A DNA stretch of 64,000 nt from Salinibacter grassmerensis (GCF_947077765.1 NZ_CAMTTF010000001.1:1-64000); one strand, 5' to 3'. Positions 41,984 through 51,612 are shown, numbered from the stretch's first letter. The notes: generated by a model from the letters alone, not told the origin. Numbers and translations: made by a program.

Positions 41984-42487
41984 ATGCTGACCGTCGACAT
42001 CACGTCCCTTTCGACGGGCATCCATCACCTGGAGTTCGCTCCCTCGGCGAGCCAGGCTGACCTTGACCCCACTACGTTCAGCGACGTGCACGTTGACGCG
42101 GAACTGCAGTATCACCGCGACCGCATTCTCGTGAAGATGCGCGCCACGGCCACGGCCGAGCTGACGTGCGATCGCACCCTTCAGCCCTACGACGAAGCCC
42201 TGGACGGCCAGTACAACGTGCTCTTCGGGCCGCCGTCCATGGTGGGGCAGGAGGGAGAAGAGTTCGAAGAGGTGCGGCCGCTCAATTCCTCCGACCGGGA
42301 GATTGATCTCACGGACATGGTCCGCGACACGCTGCTCCTCGCCATTCCTCAGCGCCGCATTGCTCCGGGGGCCGAGGACGAGCCCATCGAGCGGGAGTTT
42401 GGGGCCACGGACGATGCCGACCCGGACGGCGACACCCCCGTTGATCCACGCTGGAGTGCCCTGGAGGAGCTGAAAGACGACGAGTAA
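41984..42487 (+). CDS. yceD: DUF177 / YceD family protein
   Basis: 167 residues. Strand-rich N-terminus (LTVDITSLSTGIHHLEF), then RILVKMRATATAELTCDRTLQPY, the DUF177 core in which CxRxL is the usual motif, and DLTDMVRDTLLLAIPQR. The C-terminus is acidic and disordered. It precedes rpmF by 171 bases, the conserved yceD-rpmF-plsX order. In plants and E. coli the family helps 23S rRNA/50S maturation. Confidence 0.88.
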   Translation: MLTVDITSLSTGIHHLEFAPSASQADLDPTTFSDVHVDAELQYHRDRILVKMRATATAELTCDRTLQPYDEALDGQYNVLFGPPSMVGQEGEEFEEVRPLNSSDREIDLTDMVRDTLLLAIPQRRIAPGAEDEPIEREFGATDDADPDGDTPVDPRWSALEELKDDE

Positions 42488-42658
42488 CGACGTGGTGCCC
42501 TGTACGGAAAAAAACCCTGAGGTATAAATTCTGGGCGAAATGAGACCAGGCCTTTGAACACCGACGGCGATCCTTCCATCATACGGGAGCCTTTACCGGA
42601 AGTGCTTGGCGCCATTCCGCCACGAATTCGACGTTCATTGTTTCGACGACTCTAAGCC

Positions 42659-42856
42659 ATGGCTGTCCCAAAACGACGACATTCAAAATCACGCACTCGA
42701 AAGCGCCGCTCGACCTATTATAACGAGCTGGAGCCCCCTCAGCTCATGGAGTGCAACAACTGCGGCAACCCGAAGGTGATGCACCGAGCATGCAAGCACT
42801 GTGGGCACTACCGCGGCCGACAGGTTATCGAGCCGTCCGATGAGTTGATCGCGTAG
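42659..42856 (+). CDS. rpmF: 50S ribosomal protein L32
   Basis: 65 residues. MAVPKRRHSKSRTRKRRS at the start is diagnostic. A zinc ribbon follows, with CNNCG and CKHCG near 33-50, so this is the zinc-binding form. It lies between yceD and plsX, as in many bacteria. Confidence 0.97.
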   Translation: MAVPKRRHSKSRTRKRRSTYYNELEPPQLMECNNCGNPKVMHRACKHCGHYRGRQVIEPSDELIA

Positions 42857-43132
42857 GGGACGAACGGGCAGTCGCCCGGCACATCCCCACTGGTGAGGCC
42901 CGTGTTCGGGGCCGGCCGATCCTACACGTCGCGAATCTCAGTCCAGGCCGGCTGCTTTTTTGTCGGGTCTTCGTTCCGAACACGGAAGCGCGCCCGGCGA
43001 TTGTCTCTGCGTACGCCTATGTTTCCGCCGGAGCAGTGTCGTCCCCCCTGGGGAAAGCAGTGCTCTCCCGCCCGGCGGGACGGCAACTTTCTCTCCGGCA
43101 CGCATGTTCTGGCAGACACACGGACGGTTCGT

Positions 43133-44149
43133 ATGGCAGCATCGCGTATCGCAGTGGATGCAATGGGGGGTGACGACGCCCCGGAAGCGGTCGTGGAGGG
43201 GGCCATTCAGGCCCTCCACCAGACAGAAAATGACCTGTCGGTGCTCCTCGTGGGCCCCGAAGATCAGCTCCAGCGTCTCCTGGCGTCGCGCCCAGAGGCC
43301 CCCGAGGAGCGCCTTCGCATCGTCGACGCCCCCGAGGCAATTGGCATGGGGGAGACGCCGTCGACCGCCGTCAAGCAGAAGACCAACTCGTCCATCCACC
43401 GGGGCCTGGCGGCCCACCACGACGACCACGCCGATGCCTTCGTGAGCGCCGGCAACACGGGCGCCATCATGGCGGCGTCCATGTTTATCCTGCAGCGAAT
43501 CCCGGGTGTAGAGCGCCCGTCCATCGCCGGATTCTTCCCGACCCTGAAGGGGTCCTCCGTGGTCCTCGACATCGGAAGCAACGTCGACTGCAGGCCGGCT
43601 CATCTCCTCCAGTTCGCCCGGATGGGCACCGTCTACGCACAGCAGGTCCTCAAGACCGATCCGCCGTCGGTGGGGCTCCTCAACATTGGTGAAGAGCCGG
43701 GCAAGGGCAACGAGCAGGTAAAGGCCGCCCACAAACTGCTCCAGGACGCCGACGACGTGCACTTCGTCGGCAACGTGGAGGGGGGCGATCTGCTCTTCTA
43801 CGCCGCCGACATCATCATCTGCGACGGGTTTGTCGGCAACGCCCTCCTCAAGTTTGGGGAGAGCATGTCGACGGTCCTGTCGGAGATGTGTCAGCAGGAG
43901 ATGGAGCATCAGGGCCTCGCCCCCGACGAACAGCAGCTCGTGGCGGGGGTGCTCGACGAGGTGCGCGAGGGATTCGATCCGGAAGCACTGGGGGGAGCGC
44001 CGCTCCTTGGGGTCAACGGGAATGTGCTCGTGGGGCACGGGCGCTCCACGGCGGATGTGATTGCCCAGATGATCCACTCGGCCCGCACCATCGCCACCGA
44101 AAACGTCGCCCAGGCCCTGGAAGAGGCATTCCAGTCGTCCTCCGCGTAG
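43133..44149 (+). CDS. plsX: Phosphate acyltransferase PlsX
   Basis: 338 residues from ATG at 43133, where the family's RIAVDAMGGDDAPEAVV begins; open frame upstream to 42893 is not conserved-looking. Other blocks: SAGNTGAIMAA, KGSSVVLDIGSNVDCRP, GNVEGGDLLF and DGFVGNALLKFGE. It makes acyl-phosphate from acyl-ACP for phospholipid synthesis. First of the lipid cluster plsX-fabH-fabD-fabG. Confidence 0.96.
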   Translation: MAASRIAVDAMGGDDAPEAVVEGAIQALHQTENDLSVLLVGPEDQLQRLLASRPEAPEERLRIVDAPEAIGMGETPSTAVKQKTNSSIHRGLAAHHDDHADAFVSAGNTGAIMAASMFILQRIPGVERPSIAGFFPTLKGSSVVLDIGSNVDCRPAHLLQFARMGTVYAQQVLKTDPPSVGLLNIGEEPGKGNEQVKAAHKLLQDADDVHFVGNVEGGDLLFYAADIIICDGFVGNALLKFGESMSTVLSEMCQQEMEHQGLAPDEQQLVAGVLDEVREGFDPEALGGAPLLGVNGNVLVGHGRSTADVIAQMIHSARTIATENVAQALEEAFQSSSA

Positions 44150-44192
44150 CGTCCGAGCGGGTCCCGTCATCTTCGCACTGTCCGTCTGTCTC

Positions 44193-45197
44193 ATGCCTTC
44201 TTCCTCGTCCTCTTCCCCTCAGGCCGCAATCACGTCTGTTGGCCATTATCTTCCCGAGACGCGACTCACCAACGGCGACCTGGAGGAAATGGTGGAGACC
44301 AGCGACGAGTGGATCCGCACACGAACCGGCATTCAAGAGCGACGCATTCTGGGCGACGACAGCAAGGCAACGGCCTTTATGGCGACGGAGGCCGCCCAGG
44401 AGGCCCTTGACAAGCGCGGAATTGAGCCGGACGCGGTGGACCTGATCGTCGTGGCCACGGTGACGCCCGACATGCTCTTTCCGTCCACGGCCTGCCTCGT
44501 GCAGGACAACCTTGGGGCGTCTAATGCATGGGGGTTTGACCTGTCGGCGGCGTGCAGTGGCTTTATCTACGCCCTCACGACGGGGGCCCAGTTCATCGAG
44601 ACGGGCCAGGCCGAGACGGTGCTCGTGATCGGGGCCGACAAGATGAGCTCGATCGTCGACTACACGGACCGCACCACCTGCATCCTCTTTGGGGACGCGG
44701 CGGGGGCAGTGGTGCTGGAGGCCGACGAAGAGGCGGGGTTCCACGATGCGGTCCACCATGTGGACGGGGAGCACCGCGACCTGTTGTGCATGCGGGGCGG
44801 CGGCAGCCTCAACCCGCCGACCCACGAGACCGTCGATGCGCACATGCACTACCTCAAACAGGAGGGACGGCAGGTCTTCAAACTCGCCGTAAACCGGATG
44901 GCGAACGTGTGCGAGGAGGTCCTGGACCGCAACGGCCTCGACGCGGAAGGCGTAGACTACCTCGTGCCGCACCAGGCCAACCAGCGCATCATCGACGCGA
45001 CGGCCAACCAGCTCGGGCTCTCGCCCGACCAGGTCATGGTCAACATCGACCGCTACGGCAATACCACGGCCGCGACGATCCCGCTGTGCCTGTACGACTG
45101 GGAGGACGAGCTGGAGCGGGGGGACGATGTCGTTGTGACGGCCTTCGGGGGCGGCTTGACCTGGGGCGCTGGCCACCTCACTTGGGCCTACGGATGA
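44193..45197 (+). CDS. fabH: Beta-ketoacyl-ACP synthase III
   Basis: 334 residues. Catalytic Cys in DLSAACSGFIYAL (about 115-127), His in VPHQANQRIID (about 260-270) and Asn in IDRYGNTTAATIP (about 286-298). It condenses acetyl-CoA with malonyl-ACP to start fatty-acid synthesis. It begins 43 bases after plsX and is followed by fabD. Confidence 0.97.
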   Translation: MPSSSSSSPQAAITSVGHYLPETRLTNGDLEEMVETSDEWIRTRTGIQERRILGDDSKATAFMATEAAQEALDKRGIEPDAVDLIVVATVTPDMLFPSTACLVQDNLGASNAWGFDLSAACSGFIYALTTGAQFIETGQAETVLVIGADKMSSIVDYTDRTTCILFGDAAGAVVLEADEEAGFHDAVHHVDGEHRDLLCMRGGGSLNPPTHETVDAHMHYLKQEGRQVFKLAVNRMANVCEEVLDRNGLDAEGVDYLVPHQANQRIIDATANQLGLSPDQVMVNIDRYGNTTAATIPLCLYDWEDELERGDDVVVTAFGGGLTWGAGHLTWAYG

Positions 45198-45279
45198 CGG
45201 CAGTGAGGCCGACACGGACCCTTGCCGCCCGTGCTCCTCTGATTCCGAACGCAACTCTCGAACCTCGCTCGACCTTGAC

Positions 45280-46218
45280 ATGGCAACTGCATTTCTCTTT
45301 CCCGGACAGGGCTCACAGGCCGTGGGCATGGGGCACGAGCTCTACGAACAGCACGAAGAAGCCCGGGCCCGCTTCGAGGCCGCCAACGATATCCTCGACT
45401 TTGACCTCCTCTCGCTGATGTTTGGGCTGGGGGCGGAGGCGGACACGGCGAAAGAAAAGCTGAAGCAGACGGAGATCACGCAACCGGCGCTCTACACGCA
45501 CAGCCTGGCGGCCATGGCGGTGCTCGATGCAAGCGGCCCGGGGCCCGACATGGTGGCGGGGCACAGCCTCGGGGAGTACAGCGCGCTGGCGGCCGTGGGG
45601 GCCCTGTCGTTCGAAGATGGCCTGCGCGTGGTGCGCCGGCGTGGGGAGCTCATGGGCGAGGCCGGCGAGCGGCGCCCGGGCCGCATGGCGGCCGTACTGG
45701 GGGCCGACACGGCCCACGTCGAAGAGGTGTGCGACGACATCACCGCGAACGGAGACGGGGTCGTTCGGCCCGCGAACTACAACGCCCCGGGCCAGATCGT
45801 CATTTCCGGCGACGTGGGGGCGGTGGAGCGGGCCACGGAGGCGGTGGAGGGGCGCGCCATGCCCCTGCCGGTGAGTGGGGCCTTCCACTCGCCCCTCATG
45901 GAGTACGCCCGGGAGGGGCTCACGGAGGTGCTCGACGCGGTGACCATCGAGGCCCCCCGCTGCCCGGTGTACCCGAACGCGACGGCCGAGCCGACGACGG
46001 ATCCCGATGAGATTCGACGCTGCCTCACGGAGCAACTTCTGTCGCCGGTTCAATGGGCCCCCACGCTCCGTCGCATGCAGGAGGACGGCGCCACCCGCTT
46101 CGCGGAGGTGGGAACGGGGCAGGTGCTACAGGGCCTCGTGGGCCGCACGCTGGATGGTGATGTCGGGGCGATGGGGGCAGGGACCCCCGAGGAGATTGCA
46201 CGTCTGGCTGAGGCGTAG
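45280..46218 (+). CDS. fabD: Malonyl-CoA:ACP transacylase
   Basis: 312 residues. LFPGQGSQAVGMG near the start, active-site GHSLGEYSALAAVG (Ser near residue 94), and PVSGAFHSPLM with the catalytic His. It transfers malonyl groups to ACP. Downstream of fabH by 82 bases. Confidence 0.97.
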   Translation: MATAFLFPGQGSQAVGMGHELYEQHEEARARFEAANDILDFDLLSLMFGLGAEADTAKEKLKQTEITQPALYTHSLAAMAVLDASGPGPDMVAGHSLGEYSALAAVGALSFEDGLRVVRRRGELMGEAGERRPGRMAAVLGADTAHVEEVCDDITANGDGVVRPANYNAPGQIVISGDVGAVERATEAVEGRAMPLPVSGAFHSPLMEYAREGLTEVLDAVTIEAPRCPVYPNATAEPTTDPDEIRRCLTEQLLSPVQWAPTLRRMQEDGATRFAEVGTGQVLQGLVGRTLDGDVGAMGAGTPEEIARLAEA

Positions 46219-46319
46219 CGACGGGCCTGGACGGAGGAACGCGTGTCGGGGGGACGAGTGCTATACCCCGCACGTTGCAGAAGCTGAATGCCGGTCTCCG
46301 TTCCAACCGCCGCGATCCC

Positions 46320-47126
46320 ATGGGTGCATTCGCCCTGCCGTCTCCCCGCTCGTCGCTCCGCTGGCTCGTTGGGTCGTGCCTCGCCGCGATGGTTTTCGTG
46401 GGCTGCGGCGGGGGCAACACCTACTCGGTCGACGAGGGAAGGATTTCTCAGCGGTTCCTGCCGGCGGAGCGAACCGTAGATCACCATCCCGACTCCCTGA
46501 AGGCCCTGACCATTTCGGAGGCCGATAGCAAGCTCCAGTTCCAGGTCGAGCGTGACTTTGAGTCGCTCACCGAAAAGTGGTCCAGCAGTATCCAGAGCAT
46601 CGGCACGGGGCGCAGTCTCCGAAGCCGCACCTATGCGACCTTCTGGAGCCTTGAGCTCTCACTCATGTCCCTCCAGCCGGAGATGGGGGTGCTGTCTCTC
46701 CGGAAGGAGCAAGCCCGGGAGCTCCTCAATGAACGGCGCAAGGAGTACGCCGAAACGATCCACATCGACGTGTACTGGTTCGTCGGGCGGGGCCGAGACG
46801 GCATCATCACGGGGCCCAGCGCCCGCACGGAGCTTCGCGTCGGGAGGGACACGTACCGTCCCATTCAGTCGGACCATGGGCCCCTGCGTGAGGCGTTCGT
46901 GGCGGGGGGCGAGACGGTGCTGTACCGCCGCAACTCCCTCTACTTCCCCCGAAGGGTGGAGGGAACCGACATTCTTGCCGAGGCCTCGAGAATAAAGCTT
47001 CGTGTCCGCCGGACGGGCGGAGGCGGGCGGCAGGAATTTGCGTGGCGGTGGGAGGAGGTGAACACCGCTCAGAGGGCAAAAAAGAGCGCTCGTGACGGTG
47101 GTGCCGGGCACTCGGCCCGGCGATGA
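46320..47126 (+). CDS. Putative lipoprotein with GWxTD-like region
   Basis: 268 residues from ATG at 46320. Signal sequence with lipobox ending VFVGC (Cys near residue 29). The mature part has a helical segment (SEADSKLQFQVERDFESLTEKW) and then strands (TIHIDVYWFVGRGRD, TYRPIQSDHGPLREAF, VLYRRNSLYFPR). No known family is recognised with confidence. It interrupts the fab cluster, 101 bases after fabD and 181 before fabG. It is probably an outer-membrane lipoprotein co-transcribed with lipid genes. Confidence 0.65.
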   Translation: MGAFALPSPRSSLRWLVGSCLAAMVFVGCGGGNTYSVDEGRISQRFLPAERTVDHHPDSLKALTISEADSKLQFQVERDFESLTEKWSSSIQSIGTGRSLRSRTYATFWSLELSLMSLQPEMGVLSLRKEQARELLNERRKEYAETIHIDVYWFVGRGRDGIITGPSARTELRVGRDTYRPIQSDHGPLREAFVAGGETVLYRRNSLYFPRRVEGTDILAEASRIKLRVRRTGGGGRQEFAWRWEEVNTAQRAKKSARDGGAGHSARR

Positions 47127-47307
47127 GGGGGCTGTCTCCGTCATCGGATGTCTCGATCGGTCGGGGGACTCTGACGTCAATTCCCGATCGGGCCGGCCGA
47201 CTGTGTGGACCGCGTGCAGCCTTGCCTTTCTGGATGGGATTGCCAATCTTCCAGAATCGGCGGGGCCTTTCCACACCACACTGCTCACAGCACGCAGTCC
47301 CCGCACT

Positions 47308-48057
47308 ATGCAGGTCGACCTCCACGGCTCTACGGTTCTCGTCACCGGCGGCACGCGCGGCATCGGCCGCGCCCTCGTCGAAGCCTTTGCCGAGGCCGGG
47401 GCCAACGTGGCGTTCACGTTCCGCTCGTCGACCGACGCGGCGGCGGCCCTCGTCGAGTCGCTCGAAGACCAGGGCACCGAGGCGCTATCGCTGCAGGGAG
47501 ACGTGGCCGATCTCGACGCGGCCCAGGCCCACGTCAACGCGGTGACGGAGCACTTCGGAGCGCTCGACGTGCTCGTCAACAACGCCGGCATCACGCGGGA
47601 TGGGCTCCTGCTCCGCATGGGGGAGGCGGACTGGGACGACGTGATCGACACGAACCTGAAGGGCACGTTCAACTTCTGCAAGGCGGCGTACATGCCCATG
47701 ATGCGCCAGCAGAGCGGCTCGATCATCAACATCTCCTCCGTCGTGGGCACCACGGGCAACGCGGGCCAGACGAACTACGCCGCCTCCAAGGCCGGCATCG
47801 TCGGCTTCTCCAAAAGCCTCGCCAAGGAGCTCGGCGGCCGCAACGTGACGGTCAACGTGGTGGCGCCGGGGTACGTGCAGACCGACATGACCGACGAGCT
47901 CGACCAGGAGACGCGAGACTCCATTCTCGACGCGGTGCCGCTCGACCGGCTCGCCACGACCGAAGAGATTGCCGAGGCGGTCCTGTTTTTGGCGGCCCCG
48001 GCGTCCGACTACATCACCGGGCACGTCCTGCAGGTGAACGGGGGGCTCTCGATGTAG
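47308..48057 (+). CDS. fabG: 3-oxoacyl-ACP reductase
   Basis: 249 residues from ATG at 47308. TGGTRGIG cofactor motif, NNAGITRDGLLLRM, catalytic Ser in NISSVVG and YAASKAG, APGYVQTDM. This is the classic FabG sequence pattern, reducing beta-ketoacyl-ACP with NADPH. acpP and fabF, which often follow, are absent from the next positions. Confidence 0.95.
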   Translation: MQVDLHGSTVLVTGGTRGIGRALVEAFAEAGANVAFTFRSSTDAAAALVESLEDQGTEALSLQGDVADLDAAQAHVNAVTEHFGALDVLVNNAGITRDGLLLRMGEADWDDVIDTNLKGTFNFCKAAYMPMMRQQSGSIINISSVVGTTGNAGQTNYAASKAGIVGFSKSLAKELGGRNVTVNVVAPGYVQTDMTDELDQETRDSILDAVPLDRLATTEEIAEAVLFLAAPASDYITGHVLQVNGGLSM

Positions 48058-48270
48058 GCCTCGCCTCGCCGGAGGGGCCGCGCTTTTTGTATTCCGTTAA
48101 GGAATCAGAGGATCGATCGCGGAAGGACTCACGTATCACTCGCGTTGCTTTAAGGCACTCATCTTCCCCTTCTTCCCCCGGTAGTGTGACGGAGAACAGT
48201 TGACGCCTGGCCGGAGGGTTTCCCCGCCCTTTTCGACGTCCCCGGAACCCAATCCCGAGTCGTTTGCCGC

Positions 48271-49704
48271 ATGGCTGATGAAATCTCGCAGAGCAAGTAC
48301 ACGAACGTCATTGACCTGACCTCCGAGGCCCAAAAGGAGCGGCGGCGCGATAAAGTCGGGTCGGAGCTGCACGAGCCGGACCCGTCCCTCGACGAGATGA
48401 CGGTCGATGAGCTGTCCGGGCACATGGAGCAGGCGGTGCACGCCGCCGGCTGGACGGAGCTGATGGACGTCCAGCGCAAGGCCATCCCCTACACCCTCGA
48501 CGGGCGCGACCTGATCGTGCAGTCGCAGACCGGCTCGGGCAAGACCGGCGCGTTCCTGCTGCCGCTGTTCGATCTGGTCAACCCGGACAAGGAAGAGCAG
48601 CAGATCCTCATTCTCACGCCCACCCGGGAGCTGGCACGGCAGATCCACGAGGAGTTCGAGCAGATGAAAATCGCGACGCCGCGCACGAACCGGATGGAGG
48701 CGGTTCTCATCTACGGCGGCGTCGGGTACCAGCCGCAGATCGACGGCCTGAAGAAGGGGGCGCAGGTTGTCATCGGCACGCCGGGCCGCATTCTCGACCA
48801 CATCAAGAAGGACAACTTTGACGCCAGCACCCTCCGCATGCTGGTGCTCGACGAGGCCGACGAGATGCTGTCGATGGGCTTCTATCCCGACATGAAGGAC
48901 ATCGTTGAGCACGTGCCGGGGGAGCGAGTCTCGTACATGTACAGCGCCACCATGCCGCCGAAGGTGCGGTCCGTGGCACGCGAGTTCCTCGACGACCCGG
49001 GCTTCCTCTCCCTCAGCACCGACAAGGTGAGCGTGGAGGAGAACGAGTACCGCTACTACCTGGTCAACCCGATGGACAAGGATCGGGTGATGGCGCAGCT
49101 GCTGGAGATCGAGGAGCCGGAGTCGGCCCTCATCTTTGCCAACACGAAGCGGGAGGTGAGCTACCTCAACAAGTTTCTCTCGAACAAGGGCTACGACATC
49201 GACGAGATGTCCGGCGACCTCTCCCAGCGCGACCGGGAGGAGGCGCTCGATCGGCTGCGCGAGGGGACACTTCGTCTCCTGGTGGCGACGGACGTGGCGG
49301 CCCGCGGGATCGACGTGTCCGACCTGAGTCACGTCTTTATCTACGACGTGCCGCAGGACCACGAGTACATCATCCACCGCTCCGGCCGCACGGCACGGGC
49401 CGGGGAAGAGGGCACGACGATCGTCCTTTCCACCCACGAGGACGAGTACGAGCTCAAGCGGATGGCCAACACCTACGACATCGAGCTCGAAAAGGCGGAG
49501 CTGCCGAAGGACCCGCACAGCGAGGCCCGCGAGCTGCTCCAAGAGCGCTACGCGAGCGCCGAGCCCCCGACCAACGGGGAGGAGCCGGCCGTCGAGGACT
49601 TCATCCCGCTCGTGAAAGAGCTCTCGGAGGATCAGCCGGAACTGCTGGCATCCGTCATTACGGAGCTCTATGCCCGGGCGAAGCAAGAAGAGGAGTCGGA
49701 GTGA
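48271..49704 (+). CDS. DEAD-box ATP-dependent RNA helicase
   Basis: 477 residues. All motifs in order: Q-motif (DVQRKAIPYTLDG), SQTGSGKT, PTRELARQ, GTPGRILD, DEAD, SATMPP, then helicase-C FANTKREVSYL, ATDVAARGID and HRSGRTARAG. N-terminal 50 residues are an acidic extension; the C-terminus is a short acidic tail rather than the basic one of CsdA. It probably remodels RNA in ribosome assembly or decay, by analogy with other short DEAD-box proteins. Single gene. Confidence 0.95.
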   Translation: MADEISQSKYTNVIDLTSEAQKERRRDKVGSELHEPDPSLDEMTVDELSGHMEQAVHAAGWTELMDVQRKAIPYTLDGRDLIVQSQTGSGKTGAFLLPLFDLVNPDKEEQQILILTPTRELARQIHEEFEQMKIATPRTNRMEAVLIYGGVGYQPQIDGLKKGAQVVIGTPGRILDHIKKDNFDASTLRMLVLDEADEMLSMGFYPDMKDIVEHVPGERVSYMYSATMPPKVRSVAREFLDDPGFLSLSTDKVSVEENEYRYYLVNPMDKDRVMAQLLEIEEPESALIFANTKREVSYLNKFLSNKGYDIDEMSGDLSQRDREEALDRLREGTLRLLVATDVAARGIDVSDLSHVFIYDVPQDHEYIIHRSGRTARAGEEGTTIVLSTHEDEYELKRMANTYDIELEKAELPKDPHSEARELLQERYASAEPPTNGEEPAVEDFIPLVKELSEDQPELLASVITELYARAKQEEESE

Positions 49705-49776
49705 CCCGCAGCGCGTGATGCTCGAGGCTCTCCCGGTTTCGTTTTCCGTGTCCTCTCATGCCCCACGCTTCACGTC

Positions 49777-49998
49777 TCACGCATCAGCCTTGAGCACCTG
49801 TTCTGTCTGCCGGTACGCGATGAAGCCGCTCGCCGCGAAGATGACGGCGTAGATGCCGAGCGGGGTTTGTGTCTGTGCGATGGCCTGGTAGGCGAGCGCC
49901 GAGACCCCGGCCGCGGTCCCTCCGGATAGAAGAAAAACGACGACGTACAGAATCCACCGGCCGAGCGCCTGGCCCGGTGTCAGGGATTGATCGGACAT
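49777..49998 (-). CDS. Small two-span membrane protein
   Basis: 73 residues from ATG at 49998: a polar N-terminus (SDQSLTPGQALGRW), helices near 16-38 (ILYVVVFLLSGGTAAGVSAL) and 46-60 (PLGIYAVIFAASGFIAY), and a charged tail (RQTEQVLKADA). No family recognised. Inner-membrane location inferred. It is convergent with the helicase gene and stands at the edge of a long gene-poor stretch. Confidence 0.65.
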   Translation of the reverse strand: MSDQSLTPGQALGRWILYVVVFLLSGGTAAGVSALAYQAIAQTQTPLGIYAVIFAASGFIAYRQTEQVLKADA

Positions 49999-50194
49999 GA
50001 GGGCGTAACTTGGTGGGCGGAAATCATGGACCGTGAACCTAGCAGGACCGGGGGATAAGGGCAAACAGTCAGCATGGCGAGAAGCCGCGAGCGGGTGGCT
50101 TCGTCAGAGAAGTGCAGATGGGAGATGCGGTTCCGGAGCAACTTCCTTTTCTCCTCGTCTACGTTACAACATTGTTGCGCTGAGTTTAAGCGTA

Positions 50195-50219
50195 CCCCGG
50201 GGCAATTCTGCTACATTGA
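50195..50219 (+). promoter_or_regulatory. Promoter-like element matching the one at 1.1 kb
   Basis: CCCCGGGG (50195-50202), CAATTCTGC, then TACATTGA (50212-50219). The same order, CCCCGGGG, AATT..CT and TAnnTTGA, is found at 1111-1136. A consensus -35 is not evident; TTTAAG at 50185-50190 is a weak candidate. Confidence 0.35.
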
Positions 50220-50224
50220 TGGTA

Positions 50225-50270
50225 CGTGTCGAGCGGAAAAACGCGTCCTCATCAAGAGGGCGTTTTTTCT
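50225..50270 (+). ncRNA. Candidate very short RNA
   Basis: Transcription starting after TACATTGA would reach the terminator hairpin within about 15 bases, giving an RNA of roughly 45 nt that is mostly the hairpin itself. No gene follows for over 700 bases, so an attenuator role is unlikely here, unlike the twin at 1.1 kb. Confidence 0.3.
50237..50268 (+). terminator. Intrinsic terminator in the gene-poor region
   Basis: AAAACGC, a GT bulge and CCTC pair with GAGG and GCGTTTT around loop ATCAA (50251-50255), followed by further T residues. It is a strong hairpin with a U-tract. Confidence 0.65.
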
Positions 50271-50992
50271 GTTTGGGATCAAATTTTCCCCTCCCGCTGG
50301 TCCGCCGGCGTCAATTCCACTTCTTTCCGGGGCTCTATCAGTTTGTTCGCTCCGTTCCCCAATCCCGTCTCAACGCCTGGAATCGGCACTCTTCACGCTG
50401 ATTGGCGTCCAAAGTGTGGAGTACAGGGCGTGCTCGCGTCGATCTGAGTGGGTACTCCCCTTGCAGCAGGCAACGAGTTGGCTCTAAGCGGGCCTAGATC
50501 GTTGGGTGCTTACCGAAGAAAGGCCTGCGTCGAATAAGCCTTCGGAGACCTGTCGACTTACGGTGCGTTTTCGTCTGCGGTGCCGAGACGAGTTTGATCC
50601 ACTGGGAAGGGCGCCCAGCGTTACCGTCTCCGTTCTCCGGGCCCTGACAGTCCCCCCGGCGATTGTCTCTTCGGGGAAAGTCGCTGTCGCTTCTTCTGCA
50701 TCGTGTCGTTGCTGCCGCGCGTCTGAAGACCGGGCGAGGGCGATTCGCTTTTCGCCCGTTGTCAAGTCGGCCGCCATCGTTTCGCAGCATCCGCGGACGT
50801 CGTTTCTCGGTGGACGCTGGATCCTTTTGGTACTGCGAAGTCAGGCCTCGGATGCATGAACGTGTACCTTCTGCGGTGCACAGGCCTCCGAGCACCGCTG
50901 AGATCGAAGCTCTTAGGGCAATTGCGATCCGCCGCCGGCCTCAGTCTGGACAGGAGGCTACGCCCCGCTACGCACGCCCCCTGTTCTTAGTG

Positions 50993-51445
50993 CTACGCCG
51001 CCGGGCGCCGGGGCGACCCCGGCACGACCGAGGCCGGCGGCCGTCGCCACTTCGCGTCTAGCGACCACCGTCCACTCCCGAACACGCACACGAGCAGGAG
51101 CAGGAACAGCACCAGCGCCGAAAACTCTAGGGACTGGTCCGCCGACAGCAGCCCGTCCCGCCAGTGTACCAGAAAGACCGCCCCGGCGAGGACAGGCAGC
51201 TGGACGAGAGCGGCGAGGCGCGTGTAGAGCCCCACGGCGAGGAGGGCCCCACCCACGAGGTGCGCCGCGATTACATACACGGATAATCCCGTGAGCCCGA
51301 GGCCCGGTTCCGTGGTGCCCAGTAGCTGCTGCAGCCCGCCTTTCGTCGTGAGCAGGACAAGCCCCCGAAAAAACAGGCCCGTGCCCAGGTACACGCGAAG
51401 GGCATCGAGGACGAGGTCGCGCTGGGCTTCGAGACTGCGAAGCAT
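50993..51445 (-). CDS. DoxX-family membrane protein
   Basis: 150 residues from ATG at 51445. Four helices: LVLDALRVYLGTGLFFRGL, GLSVYVIAAHLVGGALLAVG, LAALVQLPVLAGAVFLVHW, and LEFSALVLFLLLLVCVFG, spaced as in DoxX/DoxD-like proteins, with Arg and Gly at the first helix boundary and a Leu-Thr-Arg turn after the second. Inner-membrane protein of unclear role, often linked to redox stress. The C-terminus is Pro/Arg-rich. Confidence 0.78.
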   Translation of the reverse strand: MLRSLEAQRDLVLDALRVYLGTGLFFRGLVLLTTKGGLQQLLGTTEPGLGLTGLSVYVIAAHLVGGALLAVGLYTRLAALVQLPVLAGAVFLVHWRDGLLSADQSLEFSALVLFLLLLVCVFGSGRWSLDAKWRRPPASVVPGSPRRPAA

Positions 51446-51612
51446 AGACAAGAAATGAGGGTTGGTGGATGCGGCGAACAGTTTTGTTACAAATGCCCAC
51501 CGGGGGACGATCCGTCTCGGGCCGGATGGGGCCGCCGGAACCACTTTGGCGGACCGGAGCGTGTCAAGACACCCTCTCGCCTACGAGACTACGCACCGCT
51601 GATCCGCTCGCA

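Larger units (their letters stand above)
49999..50992. other. Gene-poor region of nearly 1 kb
   Basis: No convincing gene. Open frames on both strands between 50484 and 50895 are Arg/Ser-rich and overlap antisense to one another, which is the pattern of non-coding GC-rich DNA. The only clear structure is the promoter-like element and terminator at 50195-50270. Confidence 0.4.

Noticed and set aside
50484-50895. Overlapping open frames on both strands in the gene-poor region
   Set aside because: Arg/Ser/Thr-rich, antisense to each other, and lacking any ordered segment or start signal. They look like non-coding GC-rich sequence.
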